A stretch of 64,000 nucleotides of DNA, taken from NCBI GenBank assembly GCA_946965045.2, contig OX337238.1, positions 620,001 to 684,000 on the forward strand, given 5' to 3'. The notes below the pieces were generated by a model. That model worked only from the letters and a program-made list of their open reading frames with translations. It made no database searches and had not been told where the DNA came from. Below are positions 1-10,025 of the stretch, one piece after another (the first letter of the stretch is position 1; each line of letters starts with the position of its first letter). Source of the DNA: Epithemia pelagica. Taxonomy: Eukaryota > Bacillariophyta > Bacillariophyceae > Surirellales > Surirellaceae. Made by a program: the position numbers and the translations under genes.

Positions 1-1996
1 TGGCATGCATTTTGAGAGTCTCGTCCAACTGTTTTTGGATTTGCTCATGTTCAGCAGCCACGTTTCGGGCGCTCGCCAAGGCGCATTCCAGTTGCAACTT
101 CCATGTGGCCTTATCGTTGGCATGCTGTAATTCTGCATGACGCAATCGTGCCTGTAACTCCTTCCGCTGTTCCAATGTTTCGCGATACACAGCTTCTACA
201 TCTGCAATTGGTTCATCCAAGGCTCTCAACTCTTCTTGATACATCTTCCTCATTTCTTTGGCCCCCTTCCTCTTGGCCTCCTTAACCTTGGCACGCGATG
301 ATTCGAGTTCACGTTGAAGATGACTATATTCTCCCTGCAATTCATTCAAAAGGGAGAGCGCCTCGTCGCGTTCCTTCCTGGTCTGGTCAAGTCTACCTTT
401 TAGTTTGTTCGAACCGTCGTGTCCGCCATCCTGATTATCTTTCTCCATGAGGAGCTGGTCTCGTTCCTCCGTTAACCGTCGAGAGTCATCCTTTAGCGCT
501 GCGAGTTGTCTTTGCCAGGACTGTAAATCCGCCGAATAGCGACTTTCAATAACATCCAGCCGACGCAGCCACTCTCGCTTCTCTTGCGAGAATTCGTGCT
601 GTGTTTGTTCCAAACGCTGCTGAAGTATAGAGGCTTGGATTGGATTGGACTGGTTCGCCTCATTCGTTGATTCCGCATAATACGTAGGCAGGTCGTTGGG
701 GGCAGAAGAGGACGAGCCATTGTCTGTCGACGCATGGGTCGTTACGGTAATACTTTCTCCTCCCGTGGTTGTTCCACCTCCACCACTCATGTTGTTGTAC
801 GAGTCACGTTGGTTCTGCGAATGAGAATGTCGTTGTTCCACCGATGCGCGTTGTTCCAGAAGCTGTAATCGCTCGGACAGATTTTCACGAAGCTCTGCTT
901 TATAATGCTGTGATTTAGCCTTTGCCTTTTGAAGGTCTCGCTTCAACTGTGATGTTTCCTGTTCTCGCCGGTGCTCAATGTCTTCCATCATAGACAACCA
1001 ACGCTTGCTCTCCTCCGGATTCGTGCAGTGCATTCCATTGGTGGCACATGGTATAGTGGAGGGTGATTGAAGCAAATATTCATAGGCTTTGGAATTGCTA
1101 TCCATGGCTGCTCGTAACATGAGGAGCGATGCGCTCAAACACGCTTCATTTTCTTCTCGTGCAGGAGAAAAAACAGGAACAGACAAGCCTGGAGGTTGTT
1201 GCTTCGATTGGTCGGGTGTTTCAGAGCGCTCTCGTTCAGAAGAGGCTGAAGTGGTGGATGTCTGTGTACGAACCAACTGAGGAACTTGGTCATCAATCGT
1301 ACCATATGTTTCCATGGCTGCTCTCGACGGTGATTCTCCCAAATGGTTCATGTTTCCTGGAGGAGGTGGCGGTGGTGGTGGAGGTGGTGATTGTTCGTGC
1401 AATTTCTTGGAAGATGAAATCGATGACATGTGCACAGCAGATTGGCGAAGTTGCTCCATCATTGGACTAGAACGTGAAGTTGTTGTTGGCGTGTTGTTGA
1501 TACTGTGGTTATTGTTCCCCTGACCGGACCTCATCTTCATCTTGGATGAGGAAGAAGAAGGAGAGGCACGTTGTCGTCGTCTCTGGTCTTTGCTCGCCCA
1601 AGCGGACGTCGTTCCGGGGGATGTGCGCCATGGTTTGGACGAGGACCGTGCTTTGGCAGAAGACGAAGAGGACGAGGAAGATGAGGGAGACCGCTTTTTG
1701 CTGGAACTTGTTCGATTGGAAGCAGCCGGAGTCTTTGGTAAAGTGGAAGGACCGCTATTGGAAGCACGGTGCGATGTTTCGCCGCTGCCAAAGGATCTTG
1801 ACGCCCGTTCTCTTCGTTTGGCCATGGCGGTGGATGAAACACCGGGTGGCGATTGTCGTTGTTGTTGAAAGCCTGAGGAATCCTCTGCACTCTGCCGTCG
1901 ATCACCCAAAGCCCCTGCTGGTGAAGGAGACTGGCGTTGCATTCCCAAATTTTTGGTGGGAGGAGATGGAGTACCAAAGGCAGTGATGTTGGCCAT
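1..1996 (-). CDS. Coiled-coil protein, C-terminus cut by window edge
   Basis: Reading the minus strand from the ATG at 1996 gives a frame that stays open to base 1, about 665 residues with no stop. An in-frame TAA lies a few codons upstream, which supports this start. The first 200 residues are Ser/Pro/Arg-rich and look disordered (SPSSSSSSSS-like runs). A run of about ten prolines follows near residue 205. From about residue 330 to the edge the sequence is a charged heptad-like coiled coil rich in Glu, Gln, Lys and Arg, interrupted by a Ser/Gly/Thr linker near residue 430. I recognise no catalytic domain. A cytoskeletal or scaffold role is only a guess. It is divergent from the next gene, sharing a 566-base upstream region. 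Confidence 0.75.
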   Translation of the reverse strand, partial: MANITAFGTPSPPTKNLGMQRQSPSPAGALGDRRQSAEDSSGFQQQRQSPPGVSSTAMAKRRERASRSFGSGETSHRASNSGPSTLPKTPAASNRTSSSKKRSPSSSSSSSSSAKARSSSKPWRTSPGTTSAWASKDQRRRQRASPSSSSSKMKMRSGQGNNNHSINNTPTTTSRSSPMMEQLRQSAVHMSSISSSKKLHEQSPPPPPPPPPPGNMNHLGESPSRAAMETYGTIDDQVPQLVRTQTSTTSASSERERSETPDQSKQQPPGLSVPVFSPAREENEACLSASLLMLRAAMDSNSKAYEYLLQSPSTIPCATNGMHCTNPEESKRWLSMMEDIEHRREQETSQLKRDLQKAKAKSQHYKAELRENLSERLQLLEQRASVEQRHSHSQNQRDSYNNMSGGGGTTTGGESITVTTHASTDNGSSSSAPNDLPTYYAESTNEANQSNPIQASILQQRLEQTQHEFSQEKREWLRRLDVIESRYSADLQSWQRQLAALKDDSRRLTEERDQLLMEKDNQDGGHDGSNKLKGRLDQTRKERDEALSLLNELQGEYSHLQRELESSRAKVKEAKRKGAKEMRKMYQEELRALDEPIADVEAVYRETLEQRKELQARLRHAELQHANDKATWKLQLECALASARNVAAEHEQIQKQLDETLKMHA

Positions 1997-2562
1997 GGTT
2001 GTTGTTGGTTATGTTTCTCTACCCTCACAAATGTTGGAGGATCTGTTTTTTCGCGGCAGAATTCTTGGAGCGCGCCACAAACATAGGAGAGGAGTTTTGA
2101 TAAAAATCAAAACCCATCGGAAATTTCCACCTCTGTGGTGCGTTTCACTTCCGATTTCCAAAATTTTTCAGATCCACAGGCCACTCTGATTCGTAGATCG
2201 CATGTCTCTCTACCTGTCGTCCACAGCATCTGACAATACTCATCAATGCCACGTACACTATCACAAAGTGTACTACTCTTTGATTGACACTAATAAATCA
2301 GCGATGGTGTGAGAGCGCGCGATGTCACCCTTTCACAACGGAAAGATAACGGAGATTTGTCGCGCCGACTGAACTTTGGTTTGTCACATCCTTACGATTG
2401 TCACGTTGCGGAACGCACGCCGTTCCTAAAGCGTTATACCCGCAGTTATACTGCCTTGCGGCCCATGTTATTGAAGTCCAACAACAACTGCCCAACAGAC
2501 ACCCATGCAACAAAAGCAAGGACAAAAGGTATCTAGAGAGAAAGAAGCAAGAGCAGCAGAAG
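1997..2562. other. Intergenic region between divergent genes
   Basis: This 566-base stretch separates two divergent start codons and must hold both upstream regions. I see no convincing TATA box, RNA gene or repeat. A frame joined to the downstream gene begins at TTG 2398, but the first ATG in that frame is 2563. Confidence 0.5.
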
Positions 2563-4269
2563 ATGTCAGAAGAAGGAGGATCATGGAAGTCCCTTTCGTT
2601 GCTAAGCAACGACGATAACGGAAGCTCAGACCATGAAAGAGAGGATACAGATGGAGGAGGCAGATTGCAGGTGATGCATCGGGCTCACTCGGACCCACTT
2701 CCATCCTTGCACCTCAATGGCGGAAAACTGGAAAGAACACAAGGCCACGGTGGTTCGTCCGTGCTTTTTCAAACTGCCAATTGCGCCATTCTGGACGAAC
2801 TCAACTTTTGGAGAGATGCTCAAGACAATGATCAATGGTCCGACTTGGAGGAGGACAATGACGAGAAATCTCAACCACAGGAGCATCCAGACGACGACGA
2901 AGAAGAAGATGCCAAAGAGGAGGATGAAGCGAGTTTTGGTATGGATTGGTCTCCGCAAGCGAGACATCCCGACGAACTTTCCATAGCCAGGAAACAGATT
3001 GAGATTGCTAGCAGCAACTCATACACCGACGAGACCTGCTCATCCAATGACGAGATGCCGTTGGACGAAAATAGTCCCTGTCAAAGTCGTGAAGCGTCTA
3101 ATTTCACCCTCCATCACATTATCGAGAAAGTTCCCTCCTCCCCCTTCATGTCAACCGAAGACAAGGCATTGAAGAAGGATCCCGAGTCAAGACATGGGAA
3201 ACAAGATTGTATAGCGTTTTCCTTGAGTGTTTTGTTGTTGATTGCACTTTCGTTGACATGGCAAACGTTGTGCATGGTCTATTCACCCTCTTCGCTCACG
3301 CAAGATTCAACAGCATCTCGTCAAGATTCCTTGGATATGAACCTATCGAACCAACCCATACCCTGCAATAACACTACAGATTCATCAGATAAAGAATCGA
3401 CCTCGGCTTTGCCAACAATACTGAATGAGGGGAGCAACACAGAATCCTTTCAAACCCATGTGTTCACCAGCGTTCTCCCTGACATATTCCATTCTGAATC
3501 AAGAAGACCCCGATTGCAGCTTACAACGGAAAAGACTCAGGATACCTCAACGTTATGGAACAGCTCATCACCACTGTTGCAGCGGTTGAGGACACCCGCA
3601 AGAACTCATCAATACTGGGACAAAAGCATCGCACAAAACAAAAGTACTCCAAAACGAAACGTCAAGTCCGCTTTCGTAGACCCTGGGAACTCTCCTGTGC
3701 CTGAGTTGGATGGTACAGAACCGGACTCGAATTCTTATTCCAGTCTCTTTTTGTCCTCCAGCCGAAACAGTATTGCAAACAGTTCCATCGGTCTTGCGAC
3801 TCGACTTGCGTTTGTGACCTTATCCATGAAACCACAGAGAGAGTCTCGTGCCTTTTCATTGGCGGATGAATGGTTGGGCCAGTGTGGCCATGGCGATCGA
3901 ATGGGAGGTACGTATGGACGCTCGTTTGGAGTTCGACCAGTCACCTCCTGTACAAGGATGGTAAGCATTCGAGAGCAAGAGAAACCGAATCTCCCGACGG
4001 TTACAGAATGGTCTCGAATGTCTAAGGATGTGGACGCATCCCTGCAACTCGTCAATCAGTTTTGGAATCGGGAGGCACTGGAAAGTGGTAGCTGGAATTT
4101 CGACGAAGAGGGAGAAGAGTTGCGTCCGAAGGACAATATTGTCAAAACATTTCGTCGAATGGACGCGAAGAAATGGTCTCGTGTCAGCCTCTTTATGAGA
4201 CATGACAAGAGAGTCCACAACACGCTAGGGACCACAACGGATTCCATTTTACAATTGATGGACGAATGA
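2563..4269 (+). CDS. Single-pass membrane protein, unknown function
   Basis: A single-exon frame of 568 residues from ATG 2563; the upstream in-frame extension lacks an ATG. The N-terminal 210 residues are acidic and Ser-rich, with a DDDEEED-type run near residue 110. One strongly hydrophobic segment lies at about residues 215-242 (IAFSLSVLLLIALSL). A Ser/Thr-rich stretch follows, then a better-conserved-looking C-terminal region from about residue 430 that contains ADEWLGQCGHGD and several Trp residues. There is no N-terminal signal peptide, so an internal signal anchor is likely. I recognise no family. It converges on the NicO-type gene, with 280 bases between the two stops. Confidence 0.7.
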   Translation: MSEEGGSWKSLSLLSNDDNGSSDHEREDTDGGGRLQVMHRAHSDPLPSLHLNGGKLERTQGHGGSSVLFQTANCAILDELNFWRDAQDNDQWSDLEEDNDEKSQPQEHPDDDEEEDAKEEDEASFGMDWSPQARHPDELSIARKQIEIASSNSYTDETCSSNDEMPLDENSPCQSREASNFTLHHIIEKVPSSPFMSTEDKALKKDPESRHGKQDCIAFSLSVLLLIALSLTWQTLCMVYSPSSLTQDSTASRQDSLDMNLSNQPIPCNNTTDSSDKESTSALPTILNEGSNTESFQTHVFTSVLPDIFHSESRRPRLQLTTEKTQDTSTLWNSSSPLLQRLRTPARTHQYWDKSIAQNKSTPKRNVKSAFVDPGNSPVPELDGTEPDSNSYSSLFLSSSRNSIANSSIGLATRLAFVTLSMKPQRESRAFSLADEWLGQCGHGDRMGGTYGRSFGVRPVTSCTRMVSIREQEKPNLPTVTEWSRMSKDVDASLQLVNQFWNREALESGSWNFDEEGEELRPKDNIVKTFRRMDAKKWSRVSLFMRHDKRVHNTLGTTTDSILQLMDE

Positions 4270-4549
4270 TTGACTTGCTTCAAATCTCTTTGCACTGACG
4301 GTACATGAAGGAAACCAGGATACTGTGGAACTTTGAGACACTTTTGAGGGGAATGGTTGTTTAAAAGGAAACATACTCCTTGTTATACCTGATAGAAGTA
4401 ACTCTATAGACAAGGCTCTGTTATCGATTCATTATACATCGTCGATTAGGGCAACCCTACAATTCAAGACTTTCCCCAAACTTAGTTGGGTATGTATCTG
4501 GTAGCAAACATGTACAGCTTCTAATAAGCTTAAGAGGTTATTCATCTAT

Positions 4550-5660
4550 TTATACAAATGCGAGACCGATCCATACGGTTCCAATGACCATGGCGAGTAC
4601 GGACGAGCAAAGACTAAACTTTTGTGGAATATCAGGGCGTTGAAAGAATTGACCCGCCTTTCGGGTGCCTTCACCCACCAAAGTAGTGACAATGGCCATG
4701 GCTGCAATGGTTCCAGCGGCATAGGCCGACAAAAAGGCCAAATTCCCACTCCACGTGGCCACGGCCAAGGAAGGAGCCAGCGATGGCGCTCCGTCCCAGG
4801 AGAATCCATGCAACAAGCCGTTAAAGATCACGGCTCCTTTGGTACCACTCTTGGCACCGACATCGGTCGCCGCCGCCGACAAGGATTGTGGCATGACCCC
4901 ACTAATTTCCTCCTCCCATTCACGGGCTTCCCGAATTCCCAAGATGCCAATCACAATGAGCGACAATCCCAAGGCAATTTCTGTGACATGCGACGCACCC
5001 GACAACATGGTTCGCAAAATGGCACTGTTCGGGTTGTTGCTCTGAAAAGTGGACTTGAGTGCAAAGGCACTCGCTCCTAGAATCGTGGCGGCAATACCAT
5101 GTCCCATTCCCCACAGGGCACCCACTGGACCCGCACGATACCATCGTTGACCACTACATCGAGGCAAGAGAGCGGCCAAATGGTCAGGACCTGTGTAGTG
5201 TCGTTGTCAAGACAACAGTTTTGTGTGAATTTTAGCAAGTTCCCCCAAGTCCCCAACAAGGACAACCGAGACACAAACGCAATCGCCACATTCGTGAGAG
5301 ACATGTTCCATCGAGAGCGAGCTAACCTGTAGACCAGACAACGAACTTACCTGCAATCGCATGAAGACCACCTGCAAAGAAGCCACCCGAAATTGCACCC
5401 GCCAAGGTTGCCATGGCTGGGGTTGAGAGATTCAAGCGTGTGGATGGTGTGGACCGTGTTCTTGGCGATGCGGTCGTGCGTCTCCGTCTAAACAAGGATC
5501 CATCACGTTGTGTATCTTGACGACCAACCGATACCAGTCTCGAGCGCTCACTGTATAGGTTGTTATTGCTGTGTCTCGTCTGGACGGAGGGAGCAAACGC
5601 CATGATTTCCAGCGATGCCATTGAAAGAAGGAACAGGACAGCCAATAGTTGCATCTTCAT
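4550..5660 (-). CDS. Plastid NicO/UreH-family metal transporter
   Basis: Two exons, 5660-5351 and 5190-4550, flank a 160-base GT-AG intron (5191-5350). Joined, they give 316 residues. The join restores the family signature HAIAGPDHLAALLP, which neither exon holds alone. Further family features are GMGHGIAATILG, a GLSLIVIGILGIREA helix and NGLLHGFSWDGAPSLAPSL. There are about six membrane segments. NicO/UreH proteins move nickel, cobalt or related divalent metals; the substrate here is unknown. The N-terminus is a signal peptide ending in MAFAP, the diatom plastid-import motif with Phe at the cleavage site. A Ser/Arg-rich transit-like stretch follows. This predicts a plastid-membrane protein. 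Confidence 0.85.
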
Positions 5661-6605
5661 TTTTCCAGATTCGAATAGTTCAACTTTTGCTTTTGTTTCG
5701 CCCCGAAGAATGGATATGAAATCGGCGTGGGTGTGCTTGGTGGTGGTCCTCCTTTTTTGTTCGGTGGCAGGGTTTTCGTGGTGGAGCGAGTCTGTTGTGG
5801 TGGTGGTTGGTGGTGGTGAAAGGTTCGTTCATCGAAAAAGAGATTCGCGTTGTGCAAGTTGCAACGAAAACGACAACACGTTGCACCCGCAACCGTCACC
5901 CATCGCTTTCGCAGTCGTCCGTCAGCCGTATCGTCGCTGCTTGAACCACATCTGGCCCGGGAGATGTTTTTGTGTGAAGGTTCCACCGACCAACCAACGT
6001 CAGCGAGCGTGCGTCTCCTGTGCGATTCAAAAACGACTTCTCCTACGACAAAATGAGCTATGGTGGCTACCACATGCGATGCGAATGCGAAGTTTTATGT
6101 GAAGATGGGGGAGCATGGCACATGGAGCATACTCCTACTAGATGATTGATGGTCGAAAATACGAAGTCGAAAGTCGAAGCAAGTTGTCTCAACAGCAAGA
6201 TAAAATCAGAATGATGACCAAACCGGTGGTGCTCTCTTCTGAACGCGACAGTCTCTAGAGAATGGGCAAGTTCATTTGGGCAAAAGTTTCTAGTAGAAGT
6301 TTAACGTTTCATTCATGCAGCTAGTCATTTCTATCATTTGGACAATTCACAATCGTTTTTCTCGTTTCATATAGTTGTTTGACAGAACAAGCCAATTTTC
6401 ATGCTCCTCACACGTGACTGCAGCAGCCCAGAACGACAGGTATCTTGGGAAGGCAACCAACTCACGGAAGCACGAGTTTGACGGGGGAATAGGAACAATG
6501 TAATTCAGAAAAGTTGTCATTTTGTCTTGTCAAAACCCGAACGAATCTAACGACACAAACAGATATCGAGTATTGACAGGACATGGACCGGTACACGAGA
6601 AAAAG
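5661..6605. other. Gene-free region upstream of the NicO-type gene
   Basis: About 945 bases between the NicO-type start codon and the stop of the next minus-strand gene. Frames exist on both strands at 5560-6102, but they are rich in His, Thr, Pro and Arg from GTGGT-type repeats and lack domain features. I see no RNA gene or clear repeat. Confidence 0.45.
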
Positions 6606-7223
6606 CTAGCCCGATGGCTCTTTCTCTTCCTCGCCCGTTCCGTCTGTATCCGGTACACTCTTGTTTTCGGCCCTCTCGGCCTTCTCCACCGCTTTTGACA
6701 AGGCAAGCAGTTCTACTGACTCTTCCTCATTCAGCATTGATCTCCTTGGACTTTCCAAGAAACGAATCAACAAAATCAGTGTCAATGATTTTCCAGTGGC
6801 ATTATGCCATTGCCATACATAAACATCCATGGTAAAATCCTTGCGTTCCGCTCGAAGAATCTGATTCATAGCTTTGATCCACCCCTTCTTGAGCTTGGAT
6901 TGCATATCTTTAATTGTTTGGTCGTCGTCGGGTAACAACCCACAGCAAAAGGTGGCTTTGGGCACATTTTCACAGGCTTCAATGAATCCCTCCCGCCATT
7001 TGCGCTCGTTCCAAAATTCCAGCGCTTGATCAAATAGTTCTTCCTTGCCCTGGACATGACGAGGAGTGTATTCTCCTCGCAGCTCCAAATCAGGCTCGGA
7101 CGGAATTTCCAATGCACCCACGACACCCTTATCTTGCCATTTGTAGTCGCTATTTTCTCGGGTACTGATCATGTACTTCTTTCCAGCGGGAACGTCTTCC
7201 GATTCACCCAGTAACTTTCCCAT
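6606..7223 (-). CDS. Small conserved-looking protein, unknown function
   Basis: Single-exon frame of 205 residues starting MGKLLGE at ATG 7223 and ending TAG. The middle (about residues 60-165) reads as a compact fold: ALEFWNERKWREGF, then CCGLLPDDDQTIKDM, then KKGWIKAMNQILRAERKDF, and finally VYVWQWHNATGKSLTLILLIRF. The pattern of aromatic residues and the NATGKS turn look like a family I have only loosely seen in algal genomes; I cannot name it. GKS here lacks a full Walker A loop, so I do not call an NTPase. The C-terminal 40 residues are acidic and disordered. No signal peptide is seen, although Gly2 could be myristoylated. Confidence 0.65.
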   Translation of the reverse strand: MGKLLGESEDVPAGKKYMISTRENSDYKWQDKGVVGALEIPSEPDLELRGEYTPRHVQGKEELFDQALEFWNERKWREGFIEACENVPKATFCCGLLPDDDQTIKDMQSKLKKGWIKAMNQILRAERKDFTMDVYVWQWHNATGKSLTLILLIRFLESPRRSMLNEEESVELLALSKAVEKAERAENKSVPDTDGTGEEEKEPSG

Positions 7224-7856
7224 GTTTCCTGTAAGTTGCTAGACGCAGCAGCAAAATGCAAACAGCAAACCTCCTTCTTGTCTGCTCAAACGGATGATTT
7301 GTCGTTTGGTCGGTTGCGTCGAAGATATCTGAACGGTGGAAGTGTGGAGAAAGCCCGGCTCCTCGATTTCTCGATGTCTTTTGATCAAACGACGAACAAC
7401 CGGAAACCGAACAGAAAAAAGGTCCACACGAAAAGTTAACAGTTGTAGTGCAGCAGGCCAGACGGCCGGCGCATGACTCGCAAGCGGTACAAAAAAGAAG
7501 TCTACGACATCGAAATAGAGCACTATGATTGGATGAGAAGTATACATTTATGTCGGGATTCTGTTTCAGAAAAGACTGTACAGCTTCTTGTTGATGTATA
7601 AAAACACTGTAGGCAATAATAATAGTAAAAACCGGGAATGACAAGGACAAGCCCCATCGCCCATCACGGTGTATCAGGGACACTTGTCTTCTGTCTTCTG
7701 GTGATTAACAGCTAATAATGTCGATGGAGATAGGAAGTAGGTAATCCTGACATGGGCCCATCCTTCCCGTTCTGACGACAAGTATCGAGGCTTATCAAAT
7801 GACAGGGTCGGTCGCACATCACACGTTGAATTGTGAGTCATTAATCGTGCGCCGTG

Positions 7857-8063
7857 TACTCATTGAAAGGGCATAAGGAAAAAATAAGAAGCCGTCTGCT
7901 CCACATCAGTCACGCATGGCATGCAGTCACGGCTACTGACCGAGGATCGACGAATGTCTCGCCATGACCATGATGGTTGTGTTGTGTACAACGGGAATGG
8001 CATATTGACACAGAGGGTACAAGGTCTCCCAGAAACCAGAACTGACGCGTCGAGGTTCTCTTT
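7857..8063 (+). repeat. Degenerate direct duplication, upstream copy
   Basis: This block shares ordered patches with 8388-8660: cattgaaagggcataa, then gaagccgtct, then ccacatcagtcacgca, then acaaggtctc and finally ggttctcttt. The patches occur in the same order and orientation with different spacing, so this looks like an old duplication with indels. Confidence 0.65.
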
Positions 8064-8387
8064 GACAGAGATTAAGGGCTACATTTTTGTCTTATTCGAT
8101 GTTGAGGGAAAAAGCATTTTGCAAGGCCTCCTGTGCACTTGGGCGCGACGATGGATCGTCTTGGGTTAGTGTCACCTTGTGGGTGGTACCCCCTGCTCCT
8201 CATGCTGCTGCTGCTCCTCCTCCTCCTGTTCGTCGCGATATAACTTTGCCAAAGAATCCTTCGTCGCTCAAAATCAAAGTTGTTAAACTCTTCCTCTAGA
8301 GCTGGGAATCTCACTAGCCATGATCGGTAGTCCTCATCAATCGTTATTGCCAATTTGTTGTTGCTGCACAGAAAACCGGATTTTTCT

Positions 8388-8660
8388 GTATTCATTGAAT
8401 TGAAAGGGCATAAAAGTAAAAAATACGAAGCCGTCTTTTCTTCGGCCTTTTCCTCCACATCAGTCACGCACGGCTGACACCAACTGCAGTCGCAGTTCGT
8501 GAGCTCGTGACAATGATCGACGACAATGATGAATCAGTCTCGCAATGGTTCGTGTTTGTGTGATGTCTTTTGCTGACTGATTTTCACAACAGGAAACAGG
8601 AGACACAAGGTCTCACGGAATCCATAACTATTGACGCAGTCGAGGACCGCGGTTCTCTTT
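8388..8660 (+). repeat. Degenerate direct duplication, downstream copy
   Basis: This is the copy next to the DUF1995 gene; it ends 69 bases before its ATG. It is longer than the upstream copy because of inserted bases between the shared patches. It probably includes the promoter or 5' leader of that gene, which suggests the upstream copy is a dead promoter fragment. Confidence 0.65.
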
Positions 8661-8729
8661 CTTGTAACAACATCGACAGTGACATTGGAATTGACTTTGC
8701 GGAAACTCGTGCCGCTCTTTTCGACCATC

Positions 8730-9917
8730 ATGCCTATCGTTTCCACCAATCGTTGGATATACCTGTTGGTACTGTTGGGAGTATTCCATTCATTGACGAA
8801 TGTTACAGCATTTTCATGCATTGAGCATCCAACACCAACAAGAAGAACGAACCGCCTCTTTTCTACTTCCAATGAGCAAATGGGAGAAGCCGAGCGATTA
8901 TTGGAACGTGCCCGGGCCATGAGAGCCGAAATTGCGACACTCGAAGGCAAAACGGTGGATCAAGTCGAAGCAGAGGCACAGGAAAAACGCCAACAACGAC
9001 AAGATGCCGCTGCGGCAGCAGTCATCCAAAAGGAAGAACAGAAGAAACAGCAAGAAGAATGGAAAGTTGCCAATCGAAGCAATGGCAGCTTTTTGACCGT
9101 CCCCGAAACCTTTCAAGACCAAGTAACACAAGCCAAAGCTGCCGTGGAACGTGCGTATCAGGATGGCCAAACAACACAGACAATCCGATTTGCCTTGTTG
9201 CCAGAAGGAGAAATGCTAAATGAAGATCGACAATGGCCAGGAGGCGCCCAGCAAATGTATCGGTCGGCAGCTGGGCCGTTGACAAGAGAATTGCTTCGGC
9301 AACTTCGACCTAACAAAACCAACTTGGACGACATTCGACAAGCACCCACAGTCACATCCAAAGACATTTGGGATTTTGACGGATCGGCTATGATCACATC
9401 GGAGGGAAATGGTCAGAATGTGCAAGCCATGGTTCTTCCCAACACGGATGTCAAGTATGTCAAGGACATTGGCGACCTCCGCCGCAAACAGGAACAGCAG
9501 TCGTCATTGGTAGATCAAGAGGGAGAATCGAATGGCTCAGGTCTGTTCGTATTGGTAAATCCCTTTTGGCGCAATGTCGATTCGTGGGGCTTCAACTTGT
9601 TGGCACCGAATGCCAAAAACCTGGCACAACAAGAAATCTTTGACGACGGCTTGTTCCCTGAAACCTACGTCTTGCTGCAGAAAAGCGTGCGAGGAGAGGA
9701 TTGCATTGCCCTCAAGGCCTATCCCTACGATTGGCAACTCTATGCCTATGCCGATAACTATGAATACTATGGTGGAGGATCGTATGTGGTACGGTTAGGA
9801 TCCACCAAAGACGAACCCACCGCGTCAGACTTTGCCAAACTGTTGGACCAACGTGACGAATTCAAACTCAGCAAAAACATGAGACAGATGCAACGAATGC
9901 TAAACCGAGACCAATAG
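8730..9917 (+). CDS. Plastid-targeted DUF1995 domain protein
   Basis: Single exon of 395 residues from ATG 8730, the first ATG in the frame. The N-terminus is a signal peptide (IYLLVLLGVF) followed by VTAFS, a diatom plastid-cleavage motif, then an Arg/Ser/Thr-rich stretch. A Gln/Glu/Arg-rich helix at about residues 50-115 follows. The remaining 270 residues match the DUF1995 pattern: a TVPETF opening, AVERAYQDGQTTQTIRFALLPEGE, a central FVLVNPFWR, and a C-terminal DWQLYAYADNYEYYGGGSYVV. DUF1995 proteins are found in algae, plants and cyanobacteria and are mostly plastid proteins of poorly known function. It converges on the BRCT gene, with about 108 bases between stops. Confidence 0.8.
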   Translation: MPIVSTNRWIYLLVLLGVFHSLTNVTAFSCIEHPTPTRRTNRLFSTSNEQMGEAERLLERARAMRAEIATLEGKTVDQVEAEAQEKRQQRQDAAAAAVIQKEEQKKQQEEWKVANRSNGSFLTVPETFQDQVTQAKAAVERAYQDGQTTQTIRFALLPEGEMLNEDRQWPGGAQQMYRSAAGPLTRELLRQLRPNKTNLDDIRQAPTVTSKDIWDFDGSAMITSEGNGQNVQAMVLPNTDVKYVKDIGDLRRKQEQQSSLVDQEGESNGSGLFVLVNPFWRNVDSWGFNLLAPNAKNLAQQEIFDDGLFPETYVLLQKSVRGEDCIALKAYPYDWQLYAYADNYEYYGGGSYVVRLGSTKDEPTASDFAKLLDQRDEFKLSKNMRQMQRMLNRDQ

Positions 9918-10025
9918 ATCGTGTACTTACGAAATACTGCTAGATAGCCGGATACAATAATCCATGTCTAAAGAAATCCAATGCTTACAAGATTAATGTA
10001 TCTCAGCTGTAGCGTTTTCATCTAT

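Larger units (their letters stand above)
7224..8729. other. Gene-poor region with a degenerate duplication
   Basis: About 1.5 kb without a gene I can support. It contains the two diverged copies described separately (7857-8063 and 8388-8660). A 131-residue minus-strand frame at 8072-8467 is open but partly overlaps the second copy and has no recognisable domain. The last 270 bases probably form the promoter and 5' leader of the DUF1995 gene. Confidence 0.45.

Noticed and set aside
6606-7223. GKS in the 205-residue protein as a Walker A nucleotide-binding loop
   Set aside because: The surrounding residues (HNATGKSLTL) lack the Gly-rich loop spacing and no Walker B is seen.
8072-8467. A 131-residue minus frame between the duplicated blocks
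   Set aside because: It overlaps the second duplicated block, is Ser/Arg-rich at one end and shows no motif.
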